Shown here: piece after piece, positions 33,821 through 43,339 of the stretch
Numbering within the stretch: the stretch's first letter is position 1
Layout of the letters: each line of letters begins with the position of its first letter
From: an uncultured Clostridium sp.
GTDB taxonomy: Bacteria > Bacillota > Clostridia > Lachnospirales > Lachnospiraceae
Assembly (NCBI GenBank): GCA_902496665.1
Contig: CABVBU010000004.1
Coordinates: forward strand, 62,001-126,000
Direction: 5' to 3'
DNA length: 64,000 nucleotides
Notes under the pieces: model-generated
Seen by the model: the letters and a program-made list of their open reading frames with translations, nothing else
The model's database searches: none
What the model was told of the DNA's origin: nothing
Translations under genes and position numbers: made by a program

Positions 33821-35167
33821 ATGAAAAAGACTAATGATTTCACGGAAGGCAGCATTCTCCCAAAGCTTCTCGGCTTTGCCTTCCCGGTACTTCTGGCGCT
33901 GTTCCTGCAGGCCATGTACGGTGCGGTGGATCTTCTCGTGGTGGGACAGTTCTCGTCTGCAGCTGCAGTGTCCGCTGTCTCCACCGGCAGCCAGATCATG
34001 CAGAGCGTCACAACTGTGATCACGGGAATCGCCATGGGCATCACAGTGCTTGTAGGACAGAAGATCGGTGAAAAACGTCCCCATGAGGCAGGCACCATCA
34101 TCGGCAGCGGAATTGCCATGTTCGCTGTGATTGCTGTGATCCTCACGGTACTTATGACCTTCGGTGCCGGAACACTCTCCGCCATCATGCAGGCCCCGGA
34201 GGAGGCGTTCTCCGAGACAACCGCCTACATCCGGATCTGCTCCGCAGGCGCAGCCTTCATTATCGCCTATAACGTTCTCGGCAGCATGTTCCGCGGAATC
34301 AGTGACTCAAAAATGCCGCTCCTCACAGTAGCCATCGCCTGTGCCATCAATATCGCGGGGGATCTCCTGTTTGTCGCCGGATTCCACTGGGGTGCCTCCG
34401 GAGCTGCAGCCGCCACGGTCCTCGCTCAGGCAGTCAGCGTACTTCTCTCCATCCTGATCATAAGGAAACGACCGCTCCCGTTTATCATGAAGCGCACCGA
34501 TATCCGCTTTGACCTCCCGATCATCGGAAAGATCCTGAAACTCGGTTGTCCCATCGCTCTCCAGGATTTTCTGGTCAGCATCTCGTTCCTCGTGATCATC
34601 GCCATCGTAAACAGCATGGGGGTCATCGCCTCCGCCGGTGTGGGCGTAGCCGAAAAGCTCTGTGTCTTCGTCATGCTAGTCCCCTCTGCCTACATGCAGT
34701 CCATGTCCGCCTTCGTCGCCCAGAATATCGGTGCCGGAAAAGTACCGAGAGCCGAAAAAGCGCTGTTCTGCGGCATCGCGACCTCCGTACTTGCGGGACT
34801 CTGCCTCGGCTACCTCTCCTTCTTCCATGGAGACTGGATGGCATCCCTGTTTGCGAGGGACCATGACGTGATCCTCGCCGCGGCGGACTATCTGAAGGCC
34901 TACGCTATCGACTGTATCCTGACGTCATTCCTGTTCTGCTTCGTCGGCTTCTTCAACGGCAGCGGCCGCACGCTTTTCGTCATGACCCAGGGAATCGTCG
35001 GCGCCTTCGGCGTGAGGATCCCCGTCGCATTCCTCTCAAGCCGCCGGGCCGGTGTCACTCTGTTCCAGATCGGCCTCGCGACACCAGTCTCATCCCTCGT
35101 GCAGATCATACTGTGCCTTGGGTATTTTTCTATGTTTCATAAAAAGATGCTTAAACAGGCAAAATAA
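33821..35167 (+). CDS. MATE family efflux transporter
   Basis: A 448-residue, 12-helix cation-coupled multidrug exporter. Family landmarks are FPVLLALFLQAMYGAVDLLVVGQFSS at the start, GSMFRGISDSKMPLLTVAIACAINIAGD near 155, and the repeated pattern in the second half (VLAGLCLGYLSF, GFFNGSGRTLF). AGGAGG precedes the ATG. The leader structure suggests expression is switched by a small ligand, perhaps the exported compound. Confidence 0.9.
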   Translation: MKKTNDFTEGSILPKLLGFAFPVLLALFLQAMYGAVDLLVVGQFSSAAAVSAVSTGSQIMQSVTTVITGIAMGITVLVGQKIGEKRPHEAGTIIGSGIAMFAVIAVILTVLMTFGAGTLSAIMQAPEEAFSETTAYIRICSAGAAFIIAYNVLGSMFRGISDSKMPLLTVAIACAINIAGDLLFVAGFHWGASGAAAATVLAQAVSVLLSILIIRKRPLPFIMKRTDIRFDLPIIGKILKLGCPIALQDFLVSISFLVIIAIVNSMGVIASAGVGVAEKLCVFVMLVPSAYMQSMSAFVAQNIGAGKVPRAEKALFCGIATSVLAGLCLGYLSFFHGDWMASLFARDHDVILAAADYLKAYAIDCILTSFLFCFVGFFNGSGRTLFVMTQGIVGAFGVRIPVAFLSSRRAGVTLFQIGLATPVSSLVQIILCLGYFSMFHKKMLKQAK

Positions 35168-35270
35168 AAAAATGGCAGACACAGGATCAAAAAATTCGAT
35201 TCTTTCTGAACTTTGGATATTCTGTTTTTCACTTTGCCACATACAAGCGCTCACACTGTAACGCGCACGT

Positions 35271-35299
35271 TTGACAACCACTCATTTTTCACATATGAT
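35271..35299 (+). promoter_or_regulatory. consensus promoter of yitT
   Basis: TTGACA (35271-35276), 17 bases, TATGAT (35294-35299), 38 bases before the start codon. Confidence 0.85.
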
Positions 35300-35337
35300 T
35301 GACACGCAAATACTAATACGAAAAAGGGAATCTCACC

Positions 35338-36195
35338 ATGTTTGAAAAACTAAAATATTTCTCCACAATCTTCTTCGGCACCTTCATCATCGCCGTGGGA
35401 GTCTATTTCTTCATGAACCCGAACCATATCATCAGCGGAAGTATCTCAGGACTCGCCGTGGTTCTCGTAAACTTTGTCCCGCTGTCCCTGTCCGCCATGA
35501 CGCTGCTCTTAAACATCATCTGCATCATCCTGGCATTCCTCTTCGTGGATAAGACCTTCGGGACGAAGATCATCTTTATCTCCGTCCTGCTGCCGGCGCT
35601 CCTCTTCGTGTTCGAGCTTCTTTTCCCGGGTCCGGTATCCCCGACGGGAAATATCGCCCTGGATGTTGTGGGAATGATCGTTGTGATCTGCTACGGACAG
35701 GCGGTCCTCTTCAATGCCAACGCCGCATCCGGTGGTCTCGACATTATCGCGAAGATCATGAACAAGTACCTGCACATGGACCTCGGAAAGTCCATCATTA
35801 TCGCAGGTCTCGTGACCGTTGCAAGCTCCTACTTCGCCTACGACCTCCAGACCGTGATCATTGGTGCCCTGTCCACCTACTTCAGCGGCCTCGTCCTGGA
35901 CTATTTTATCGACGAGTTCACCGGCAAGATCCGCGTCTGCATCATCTCCGAGCACAATGATGATTTTAAACGCTATGTCATCGAGACGCTCCAGCGCGGT
36001 ATCACCGTCTACACCGCCACCGGCGGCTACAGCGATGCGCAGAAGGAGGAGATTCTGGCGATCCTCACCAAAAAGGAGTATGGTCAGTTTATGGACTATG
36101 TCCAGGCAAAAGATCCGAACGCTTTTGTCACGATCTCTAACGTAAAACGCGTTGTGGGAAGCTGGAATACGCCGAAGAGACGGACATACTTCTAA
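35338..36195 (+). CDS. YitT family membrane protein
   Basis: A 285-residue protein with about five membrane helices (PF02588) and a cytoplasmic DUF2179 domain in the last 90 residues (ITVYTATGGYSDAQKEEILAIL; the pattern near VTISNVKRVVG). Typical YitT motifs include FFMNPNHIISGSISGLAVVL and NAASGGLDIIAKIMNKYLH. The function is unproven; some members are linked to small-molecule transport. It is monocistronic. Confidence 0.88.
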   Translation: MFEKLKYFSTIFFGTFIIAVGVYFFMNPNHIISGSISGLAVVLVNFVPLSLSAMTLLLNIICIILAFLFVDKTFGTKIIFISVLLPALLFVFELLFPGPVSPTGNIALDVVGMIVVICYGQAVLFNANAASGGLDIIAKIMNKYLHMDLGKSIIIAGLVTVASSYFAYDLQTVIIGALSTYFSGLVLDYFIDEFTGKIRVCIISEHNDDFKRYVIETLQRGITVYTATGGYSDAQKEEILAILTKKEYGQFMDYVQAKDPNAFVTISNVKRVVGSWNTPKRRTYF

Positions 36196-36198
36196 AAC

Positions 36199-36230
36199 TA
36201 AAAAAAGCGGTCAGTCAGCGGCAGCTTTTT
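36199..36230 (+). terminator. candidate terminator after yitT
   Basis: AAAAAGC...GCTTTTT, a 7-bp A/T-flanked stem four bases after the stop codon. Confidence 0.5.
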
Positions 36231-36240
36231 CAAGTGTATG

Positions 36241-36390
36241 ACATAAAAAAGAATGTGCCTTGGCACATTCTCGCGCCTCGCGCGGTCGCTTGCGACAATC
36301 TACATCTTCGCGCGAGTGCGCATCTTTGGCACGTTAGTGCCTTTTTATGTAACAGGGAATTCCTTGGAATTTCCTGTTACATAAAAAAGC
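36241..36390. repeat. structured intergenic element with direct and inverted repeats
   Basis: The 11-base string ACATAAAAAAG occurs at 36241-36251 and again at 36380-36390, bracketing a perfect small palindrome (GAATGTGCC/GGCACATTC, 36251-36270), a GC-rich CGCGCGAG stretch, and a 17-bp hairpin (36347-36363 with 36366-36382, one mismatch). Outer inverted copies ACATAAAAA and TTTTTATGT lie at 36241 and 36342. The layout resembles a small inserted element with target duplication. Confidence 0.65.
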
Positions 36391-36436
36391 AGATCTGCAA
36401 CGGCAACAACATTTTGCCTGCAGACCTGCTTTTCTT
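36383..36436 (-). terminator. terminator after smsB
   Basis: On the minus strand AAAAGCAG-CTGCA pairs with TGCAGATCTGCTTTT and runs into TTTTTT. Confidence 0.75.
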
Positions 36437-36454
36437 ATCTACAAAATTCTGATT

Positions 36455-37381
36455 TTAGTTCAGGAAATTCTCAATAATAACGTTCTCCGCCTCTTCCTCG
36501 GTAAGTCCAAGTGTTCGAAGCTTTAAGAGCTGCTCATCGTTGATCCTTCCGATGGCCGCCTCATGGATGATCGCAGCGTTTAAATCGCGGGCGCGGATCT
36601 CCGGAATGGAGCCGATCTCGGCGTGGTCCATGATGATGGAGTCACACTGGATATGGGCCTGACATTTGCTGTTTCCGACCGCCTTCGGGTGGAAGGTCTG
36701 GACGGAATTGCCTTTTCCGACAGATCTGGAGATGATCTGGGCGGAGCTGTCCTCGCCGTTTAAGCGTACCTCGATGTTTGACTCCGCTGTCTGGTCTCCC
36801 TCGGTCATGAGGCGCTCCGTCACATACAATCTGGAGTTTTTATCCATCTCCACAAGCGTCTCGCGGACTGTGGAGTCAACGCCCTTGATCTGCGCCGTAT
36901 CCAGCGTAAATACGGAATTTTCTCCCACATAGATATTCGTCACCGGGTTCAGCACGCGGCCGCCGGTTCCGTTTCCCTCTCCATAATGCTTTTCCTGATA
37001 ACAGACGTTCGCATTCTTTCCAACATGGAACGTGTGGACACCGTCATGTCTGCTCTCGTTGCATCCGCTGTTGTGGATTCCGCAGCCCGCAACGATGGTC
37101 ACGTCCGCGCAGTCCGCGATATAAAAGTCATTGTATACAAGATCTGTCATGCCGGAAACGCTGACAACCACCGGGATATAGACTTTCTCACCCTTTGTAT
37201 CGCCGTCGATATAGATATCGATGCCCGGCTTATCCGTTTTCTTCTTAATTTTGATATGCTCACTGTCACCGTGGCAGATAGACGTTCCGTTCTGGCGCAG
37301 GTTGAAAGCGCCATTCTGGGAAAATCCGTTGTCATTGATGACCTTCAGTACTTCTTCTACTACATGATCCAGCTCTACCAT
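36455..37381 (-). CDS. SufB/SufD-family Fe-S cluster scaffold (SmsB-like)
   Basis: A 308-residue SufBD-fold protein that forms the Fe-S assembly scaffold with the adjacent ATPase. It has the right-handed beta helix typical of the family (VVVSVSGMTDLVYNDFYIADCADVTIVAGCGIHNSG; ISRSVGKGNSVQTFHPKAVGN) and a conserved C-terminal EAAIGRINDEQLLKLRTLGLTEEEAE. It is shorter than SufB (about 460) and fits the minimal two-protein SMS system. ATG at 37381 overlaps the stop of the ATPase gene (TAATG), proving the start and coupling. Confidence 0.88.
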   Translation of the reverse strand: MVELDHVVEEVLKVINDNGFSQNGAFNLRQNGTSICHGDSEHIKIKKKTDKPGIDIYIDGDTKGEKVYIPVVVSVSGMTDLVYNDFYIADCADVTIVAGCGIHNSGCNESRHDGVHTFHVGKNANVCYQEKHYGEGNGTGGRVLNPVTNIYVGENSVFTLDTAQIKGVDSTVRETLVEMDKNSRLYVTERLMTEGDQTAESNIEVRLNGEDSSAQIISRSVGKGNSVQTFHPKAVGNSKCQAHIQCDSIIMDHAEIGSIPEIRARDLNAAIIHEAAIGRINDEQLLKLRTLGLTEEEAENVIIENFLN

Positions 37382-38115
37382 TACGCTCTCACCCCCGCAT
37401 TTCCCGCACATGCACGACATTTATCAAGACCGTTTAGACACGGCAGGACATCTTCCTTCCGTCCTTCCGCCTTGATCTTTCCGTCATCGATCACCATGAT
37501 CCGGTCCGCCATACTGATGATCTTCTCCTGGTGGGAGATAACGATCAGACTCTGTTTTTTCTCCTTGTGGATCTCCTCGAACTTGTGGATCAACATGGAG
37601 AAGCTCCAGAGATCGATCCCGGCTTCCGGCTCATCGAAGATACATAAGGTATGTTCCTTCGCAAGAACAGTCGCAATCTCGATTCGTTTCATCTCGCCTC
37701 CGGATAGCGTTCCGTCGATCTGACGGTTTAAATATTCTTCCGCGCAGAGTCCCACATCAGACAAAAGCCTGCAGCACTCCTGGTCTTCCAGCTCTTTTCC
37801 TGCCGCCAGTGTAAGAAGTCTCTGCACCGTCATTCCTTTAAATCTCGGCGGCTGCTGGAACGCGTAGCCGATTCCGGCGTTGGCGCGGTGGTTGATATCA
37901 AAATCCGTGATATCTTCCCCGTTTAAAAAGATCTTTCCGCTCTCCGCCTTCTCAATTCCGATCAGGACTTTCGCCAGCGTAGACTTTCCGCCGCCGTTCG
38001 GTCCTGTGATCACTAACATTTCTCCATCGTCCACCTGGAAGGAAATATGATCCAGAAGACATTTTTTCGCACCGTTATCCTCCACATGAAGGACTAAGTT
38101 TTCTGCTTTTAACAC
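37381..38115 (-). CDS. SufC-type ABC ATPase (SmsC-like)
   Basis: A 244-residue ATPase of the Fe-S cluster assembly scaffold. Walker A GPNGGGKSTLAKVL is near residue 33, signature LSGGEMKRIEIATVL near 142 and Walker B CIFDEPEAGIDLW near 165, the last pattern being characteristic of SufC. The start is GTG at 38115 preceded by GAGGTG at 5 bases; the reading from 38148 lacks a ribosome site. No sufS, sufU or sufD lies nearby. Confidence 0.9.
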   Translation of the reverse strand: MLKAENLVLHVEDNGAKKCLLDHISFQVDDGEMLVITGPNGGGKSTLAKVLIGIEKAESGKIFLNGEDITDFDINHRANAGIGYAFQQPPRFKGMTVQRLLTLAAGKELEDQECCRLLSDVGLCAEEYLNRQIDGTLSGGEMKRIEIATVLAKEHTLCIFDEPEAGIDLWSFSMLIHKFEEIHKEKKQSLIVISHQEKIISMADRIMVIDDGKIKAEGRKEDVLPCLNGLDKCRACAGNAGVRA

Positions 38116-38541
38116 GATTTCACCTCTCTGTATCTCTAAACGAGTCAAACCTCATTTTCACTGCCGGAACACAGCGTATCCCCATCTCACTTTTTGCGCA
38201 TGCTGAACCCATCCGCGTATAAACTGTATTTATCCGGTAGGTATAATCGCATTATAACGCAAAACTGCCAATTTCGCCATCAAATTATAGGATTCTCCGG
38301 ATGTTCCTTTTTTTATACATTCTATTTTCCCCTCAACACTGGTTTTTCCGCGATATGACAAGGCCATATTTCCCGTTCCATCATCTGCTCCGCCATTCTG
38401 CCTCCTGATTATACCTCTCGCCGGTTCTATTCCAATTTGAGCGTCTGCGGCAGATTAAATTGCCTTTTCCCATGTTCTATGGTAGACTATCTCTTACACG
38501 CACAAATGTATTTGTGACAAAAACACGAGGAGACCTTAATT
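38116..38541. other. divergent intergenic region
   Basis: These 426 bases separate the divergent Fe-S and symporter genes and contain no convincing gene. A TATAAT-like box for the minus strand (around 38250) lacks a clear -35. A promoter for the plus strand is at 38460-38488. I see no recognised operator. Confidence 0.5.
38460..38488 (+). promoter_or_regulatory. candidate promoter of the sodium symporter gene
   Basis: TTGCCT (38460-38465), 17 bases, TAGACT (38483-38488). Confidence 0.5.
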
Positions 38542-39906
38542 ATGAATCATAAACGAAGTTCGTTCTCCGGAAAGCTCGGTTTCGTCTTATCGGCGGCGGG
38601 CGCGTCCGTAGGACTGGGAAACATCTGGCGTTTCCCCTATCTCGCCGCAAAATACGGCGGCGGAATCTTTCTGCTTATCTATATTCTCCTGGCGCTGACC
38701 TTCGGCTACACGATGATCATGGCCGAGACAGCTCTCGGGCGCATGACAAAAAAGAGTCCGGTTGGTGCCTACGAATCTTTCGGAAAATCGAAATGGCTGT
38801 CCTTCGGCGGCTGGATCAACGCCGTGATCCCGATTCTGATCGTGCCCTACTATTCCGTGATCGGTGGCTGGGTCATCAAATACCTGGTGGAATACCTTCT
38901 CGGACATGGCCAGGCACTTGCCACGGATGAATATTTCTCCGCGTTTATCTCCAATGGACTTTCCACAGAGATCTGCTTTATTATCTTCACCATGTTCACG
39001 GTCGTTATCATTTACGCAGGCGTCCGCAACGGAATCGAGCGCGTATCGAAGTTCATGATGCCGATCCTTGTGGTCCTCTCCCTGGTGATCGCGGTCTACT
39101 CCGTATCAAGACCGGGAGCTATGGCAGGCGTAAAGTATTTCCTGGTGCCGAACATGGACAACTTCTCCTGGATGACGGTGGTATCCGCCATGGGACAGAT
39201 GTTCTACTCTCTGTCCATCGCCATGGGTATTCTTGTGACCTTCGGTTCCTACATGAAAAAAGAGACTTCCATTGAGGAGTCCACCCAGAACGTCGAGATC
39301 TTCGATACCGCCATCGCTATCATGGCTGGCCTCATGATCATCCCGGCAGTCTTCGCCTTCTCCGGCGGCGACCCGGATACCTTACAGGCTGGTCCGGCGC
39401 TGATGTTCATCACGATCCCGAAAGTGTTCGCGAACATGGGTCTGGGAACAGCGGTGGGTATCCTGTTTTTCATGCTGGTGCTGTTCGCGGCTGTCACAAG
39501 TTCCATCGCCCTGACAGAGAGCGCCGTCTCCACCTTTGAGGACGAGCTGCACTGGAGTCGGAAAAAGGCGACGGTATTTATGGCTGTCATTATGATCCTG
39601 CTCGGAACCCTCTCCTGTCTCGGATATGGTCCGTTATCCGGTGTGACCGTGATCGGAATGCAGTTCCTCGACTTCTTCGATTTCCTGACAAACTCTGTCA
39701 TGATGCCGATCGCGGCGATTGCGACCTGCCTTCTCGTATCGAAAGTCATCGGAGTTGCAAAGATCGAACAGGAGGTCACAGACGGCGGTCATCCGTTCCG
39801 CAGAAAAGTAGTCTTCCAGTTTATGATCCAGTACCTCTGCCCGATCTTTGCGGCGATCATACTGATCAGTTCTGTGGCGAACGCGTTTGGGTGGATCTCG
39901 ATGTAA
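38542..39906 (+). CDS. sodium-dependent transporter (SNF/LeuT family)
   Basis: A 454-residue transporter of the neurotransmitter:sodium symporter family, probably for an amino acid. The LeuT-type first helix GFVLSAAGASVGLGNIWRFPYLA contains the unwound Na-binding region, and GGGIFLLIYILLA follows. There are 11 or so predicted helices, shorter than eukaryotic members. GAGGAG precedes the ATG. Its last 41 bases overlap the end of the convergent YbaK gene. Confidence 0.93.
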   Translation: MNHKRSSFSGKLGFVLSAAGASVGLGNIWRFPYLAAKYGGGIFLLIYILLALTFGYTMIMAETALGRMTKKSPVGAYESFGKSKWLSFGGWINAVIPILIVPYYSVIGGWVIKYLVEYLLGHGQALATDEYFSAFISNGLSTEICFIIFTMFTVVIIYAGVRNGIERVSKFMMPILVVLSLVIAVYSVSRPGAMAGVKYFLVPNMDNFSWMTVVSAMGQMFYSLSIAMGILVTFGSYMKKETSIEESTQNVEIFDTAIAIMAGLMIIPAVFAFSGGDPDTLQAGPALMFITIPKVFANMGLGTAVGILFFMLVLFAAVTSSIALTESAVSTFEDELHWSRKKATVFMAVIMILLGTLSCLGYGPLSGVTVIGMQFLDFFDFLTNSVMMPIAAIATCLLVSKVIGVAKIEQEVTDGGHPFRRKVVFQFMIQYLCPIFAAIILISSVANAFGWISM

Positions 39907-40357
39907 CATCCACCCAGCCTTTTGCTCCTGCCGCCTGTTCGAGCTCCGGGATCGTGAGCTTTACCGCACTGTGGTCATTTCCCGCAGCCGGGTACACCGT
40001 TGTGAACTGCTTCAGGCTGTCGTCCAGATAGACCTCGATCCCCTCGTTGATCCCAAAGGGGCACACACCCCCCGGCGCATGGCCGATCCGCGCTTCTACC
40101 TGATCAAACGGGATCATCTTCGCCTTTACATGAAATGTATCTTTATATTTGTGGTTATCGACCTTTGCCGTCCCCTCCGTCAGGATCAGGACGGCTTTTT
40201 CACCCTGTAAAAAGGACATGGTCTTCGCGATCATTCCCGGCTTCACATCCAGCGCCTCCGCAGCCTCTGCCACTGTGGCCGTTGATTCCTTCAGCTCGAT
40301 CACATGATCCAGAAATCCCTTCTGTTCCAGATCTGCTTTTGCTTTTTCTATTGACAT
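39866..40357 (-). CDS. YbaK/EbsC-type aminoacyl-tRNA deacylase
   Basis: A 163-residue editing-domain protein of the YbaK/ProX superfamily that removes wrong amino acids (usually Cys or Ala) from tRNA(Pro). The key pattern is KTMSFLQGEKAVLILTEGTAKVDNHKY, with the catalytic Lys region near residue 45, and GHAPGGVCPFGINEGIEVYLDDSL near 92. The start at 40357 follows AAGGAG. Its 3' end runs 41 bp into the convergent symporter gene. Confidence 0.88.
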   Translation of the reverse strand: MSIEKAKADLEQKGFLDHVIELKESTATVAEAAEALDVKPGMIAKTMSFLQGEKAVLILTEGTAKVDNHKYKDTFHVKAKMIPFDQVEARIGHAPGGVCPFGINEGIEVYLDDSLKQFTTVYPAAGNDHSAVKLTIPELEQAAGAKGWVDVTSRSTQTRSPQN

Positions 40358-40413
40358 GGTCCTATTTCTCCTTTGTTGATAATCCGCTGACAGGATTTTC
40401 GATCTCCGTAATA

Positions 40414-41559
40414 TCAGCATCCAAATAACTTTGCAGTCTTCTCCATCCTCTCCGCGATCGGAACTCCAAACGGGCACCGCGCTTCGCACAAATGACATCC
40501 GATGCACTCCGATGCCCTATGTTCCAGAAGCTCATAGTGGGACTGCACTGTCGCCGGGATCTGCGGCTGCATGGTTGCCAGATCATAAAACTTGTTGATC
40601 ATGGCAATATCCAGATTTGCGGCACACGGCTTGCAATGGCCACAGTATGTACATTCGCCCCGGTAAGAATGGAACGGCGCATTCGCGATCACAGACGCAT
40701 AGTCTTTCTCCGTCTCTGAAGCGCTCTCATATCCAACTGCCGCATCCACCTGCTCCTTTGTGTCATATCCACACATGATGGAACAGACAGCCGGTCTCGT
40801 CAACCCATAGTGGATACACTGGACCGGGGTAAGACAGACACCGAACGGGGATCTCTTCGCGTCGAAAAGTCTTCCTCCCGCGAATCCCTTCATGACCGTG
40901 ATCCCCACATCGTTCTCCTCACAGGCCTTATAGAGCATCGCCCTGTCCGGATCGATCCCCTTAAGTTTCGCGTCGAACTCCTCCGCAAACATTGTATCGA
41001 TATCCTCGCTCGCCGGCAGCATATCAAACGCCGGGTTGATGCTGAAAAGGATCATCTCTATATATCCGGATTCAACCGCCTTCATGGCTACCTTTGGATT
41101 GTGGGAGCTCATGCCGATGTGCCGGATCACGCCTTTTTCTTTCAGCTCCATCACATAATCCAGATAGTCAGAGTGCTGGATCTTCTCCCACTCTTCCTCT
41201 GAATCCACATAGTGGATCATTCCGAGGTCGATATAGTCGGTCTGCAGTCTCTTTAAAAGATCCTCGAAGGCCGGGCGCACATACTTCATATCTCTCGTGC
41301 GGAAATACTGTCCGTCCTTCCAGGTAGACCCGATGTGTCCCTGAATAAACCACTGATCCCGGTTCCCTTTAATTCCCTCACCGATGATATTTCTCGATTT
41401 CGGATCCGCCATCCAGCAGTCCAGAATATTGATCCCCTTCTCTGACGCATACCTGATCAGCTCAATGCCCTCAGTCTCCGTATGACGTTCCAGCCATTCC
41501 CCGCCAAATCCGATCTCACTCACCATGAGCCCTGTTTTTCCTAATCGTCTTGTCTTCAT
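40414..41559 (-). CDS. aldo/keto reductase with C-terminal 4Fe-4S domain
   Basis: A 381-residue protein. The aldo/keto reductase barrel covers about residues 1-270 (TRRLGKTGLMVSEIGFGGEW; the DYIDLGMIHYVD strand; GVIRHIGMSSHNP). The tail carries two cysteine clusters, CTYCGHCKPC near 308 and CIGCHLCEARCPFG near 357, typical of ferredoxin-linked reductases in anaerobes. The substrate is unknown. GGAGGGG precedes the ATG at 41559. Confidence 0.88.
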   Translation of the reverse strand: MKTRRLGKTGLMVSEIGFGGEWLERHTETEGIELIRYASEKGINILDCWMADPKSRNIIGEGIKGNRDQWFIQGHIGSTWKDGQYFRTRDMKYVRPAFEDLLKRLQTDYIDLGMIHYVDSEEEWEKIQHSDYLDYVMELKEKGVIRHIGMSSHNPKVAMKAVESGYIEMILFSINPAFDMLPASEDIDTMFAEEFDAKLKGIDPDRAMLYKACEENDVGITVMKGFAGGRLFDAKRSPFGVCLTPVQCIHYGLTRPAVCSIMCGYDTKEQVDAAVGYESASETEKDYASVIANAPFHSYRGECTYCGHCKPCAANLDIAMINKFYDLATMQPQIPATVQSHYELLEHRASECIGCHLCEARCPFGVPIAERMEKTAKLFGC

Positions 41560-41609
41560 GTGTTCCCCTCCGATCATCTGTTGTCTCCGGTATTTCTCCC
41601 AGCAGGATC

Positions 41610-43184
41610 CTACTGAAATGCCCCCGGTCCGTCGCTCTCCGACACGAATTTCGCGATCTTCACCGCTCCATTTCCATTCTTATCCACAGCATAGAACGTA
41701 TACGTTCCTTTTTCCGTAATCTGGAACGCCGCCATATCCTTCTCATTCACCGTAAACGCCGTTCCTTCCACAGTCCCGTTCGCAAATTCCCTGGCTGTAT
41801 GCTCGCCCTTTGCATAGAAGAGCTTATCAAGATCCCCGTCAATATCGAGGACGCGGACAGTCAGATACATTCCACCATTCCGGTTCGAGGTCTGCATCTC
41901 CAGATATGGAGCCGTTCCGTTCTCCGGTCTCGTTCCACCGTTCTGAAATCCTTTTCTCGAGAGCCTGCTGATATCATAGGAAAGGGCCGCGCCCACATTC
42001 AGCATACCGCCGGACACCATCACGTCCTTGAGACTCTCCATCGGTGTCACCGTGGACATCAGGATCTCCTTCACATCCGCAACCCCGATCCCGTCAAAAT
42101 ACGAATAGATCATTGCCGCCGCCCCGGACACCATCGGTGCCGCCATGGACGTTCCGCTCATGTATCCATAGGTGTTTCCAGGAGTTGTACTTAAAATATA
42201 GCTTCCCGGCGCCGCAAGATCCACAGTCGTTTTTCCATAGTTGGAGCTTGCGGACAGCGCCCCATCAAAGCTCAGATTCGCGACCGAAATAATATTGTCC
42301 AGATCATACGCAGCCGGATAAAACGGGATCACATCCGTATCAACGCCTTTTCCCGTCTTCGGATTTCCGTTTCCCGCTGCCACTACAAACAGCATACCGG
42401 AATTCTTCATCGCCTCATATAACGCCTTATCATCTGTCGTCGACGTCAGGCTCAGGTTGCAGATCACCGCGCCGTTATCCTCCGCATATTTGATCGCCTT
42501 GATGACAGCCGCCGTGCTTCCGCCGCCGTCATCTCCTCCAAGGGCCTTTAACGCCATCACCCGGACGCGGTTTCCCGGCACGATTCCCGAGATTCCGATC
42601 CCGTTTCCTGTCCCGGCACTGATCGTCCCGGCCCCGTGGGTTCCGTGACTGTCCTCATTCCCGGTGAAGATCTGATTGTTATTATTGTAGAAATTCCACC
42701 CATAACAATCATCCACGTAGCCGTTTCCGTCATCGTCGATGCCGTTTTCCGGAATCTCATCGGTATTGACCCATAAAGTGTCCTTCAGATCTTCATGAGA
42801 AGCATCAATTCCCGTATCGATCATTGCGACGATGGTATCATGGCTTCCATTCCCATATATCTCCCAGGCCTGTTTCAGGTTGATATCCACGCCGGAAACC
42901 GCCTGTCTCTTCTTTACCTCCACGAGTGTTCCAAGAAGCTCCGCATTCTCCGATGGCTGCCCGAACGGATCCGAGTAGACCGGATACTTCGTAACCTCTT
43001 CCGACGTGAACGATCCATCGTTGAAGAACGCCCACTGCTCTGACGCGGACGGGTCATTCGTCTGAAGTTTTTCAGACGCATACGCCATAGACGGCTGTCC
43101 CGCTGACGCGAGCATCACCGCCGCCATAAATCCCGCCGCATGTCTGCAGACCGCTTTTCTCTTTCCATAATCATTCTGATCCAT
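41610..43184 (-). CDS. secreted subtilisin-like serine protease (S8)
   Basis: A 524-residue exported protease. A Sec signal peptide ends near residue 37 (GQPSMAYASE). The catalytic triad is in VAMIDTGIDASHED (Asp), DSHGTHGAGTI (His) and MSGTSMAAPMVSGAAAMI (Ser). A C-terminal beta domain of about 120 residues follows. The start at 43184 is chosen over 43208 on weak ribosome-site grounds. The broad specificity of the family prevents naming a substrate. Confidence 0.92.
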   Translation of the reverse strand: MDQNDYGKRKAVCRHAAGFMAAVMLASAGQPSMAYASEKLQTNDPSASEQWAFFNDGSFTSEEVTKYPVYSDPFGQPSENAELLGTLVEVKKRQAVSGVDINLKQAWEIYGNGSHDTIVAMIDTGIDASHEDLKDTLWVNTDEIPENGIDDDGNGYVDDCYGWNFYNNNNQIFTGNEDSHGTHGAGTISAGTGNGIGISGIVPGNRVRVMALKALGGDDGGGSTAAVIKAIKYAEDNGAVICNLSLTSTTDDKALYEAMKNSGMLFVVAAGNGNPKTGKGVDTDVIPFYPAAYDLDNIISVANLSFDGALSASSNYGKTTVDLAAPGSYILSTTPGNTYGYMSGTSMAAPMVSGAAAMIYSYFDGIGVADVKEILMSTVTPMESLKDVMVSGGMLNVGAALSYDISRLSRKGFQNGGTRPENGTAPYLEMQTSNRNGGMYLTVRVLDIDGDLDKLFYAKGEHTAREFANGTVEGTAFTVNEKDMAAFQITEKGTYTFYAVDKNGNGAVKIAKFVSESDGPGAFQ

Positions 43185-43339
43185 AAAAATTCTCTTTTCT
43201 CTCTCCATTTCCAGTCATGCAAAGCAGATATTCGCAATTCGTTTCTGCTGTCTTCTGAGCTGTGTTCAAATCTGTATTTTATTTTACCAGATATTCTTGT
43301 CTTTTTCATGAATTATTTCTTTTAATTTGCTGATATAGA

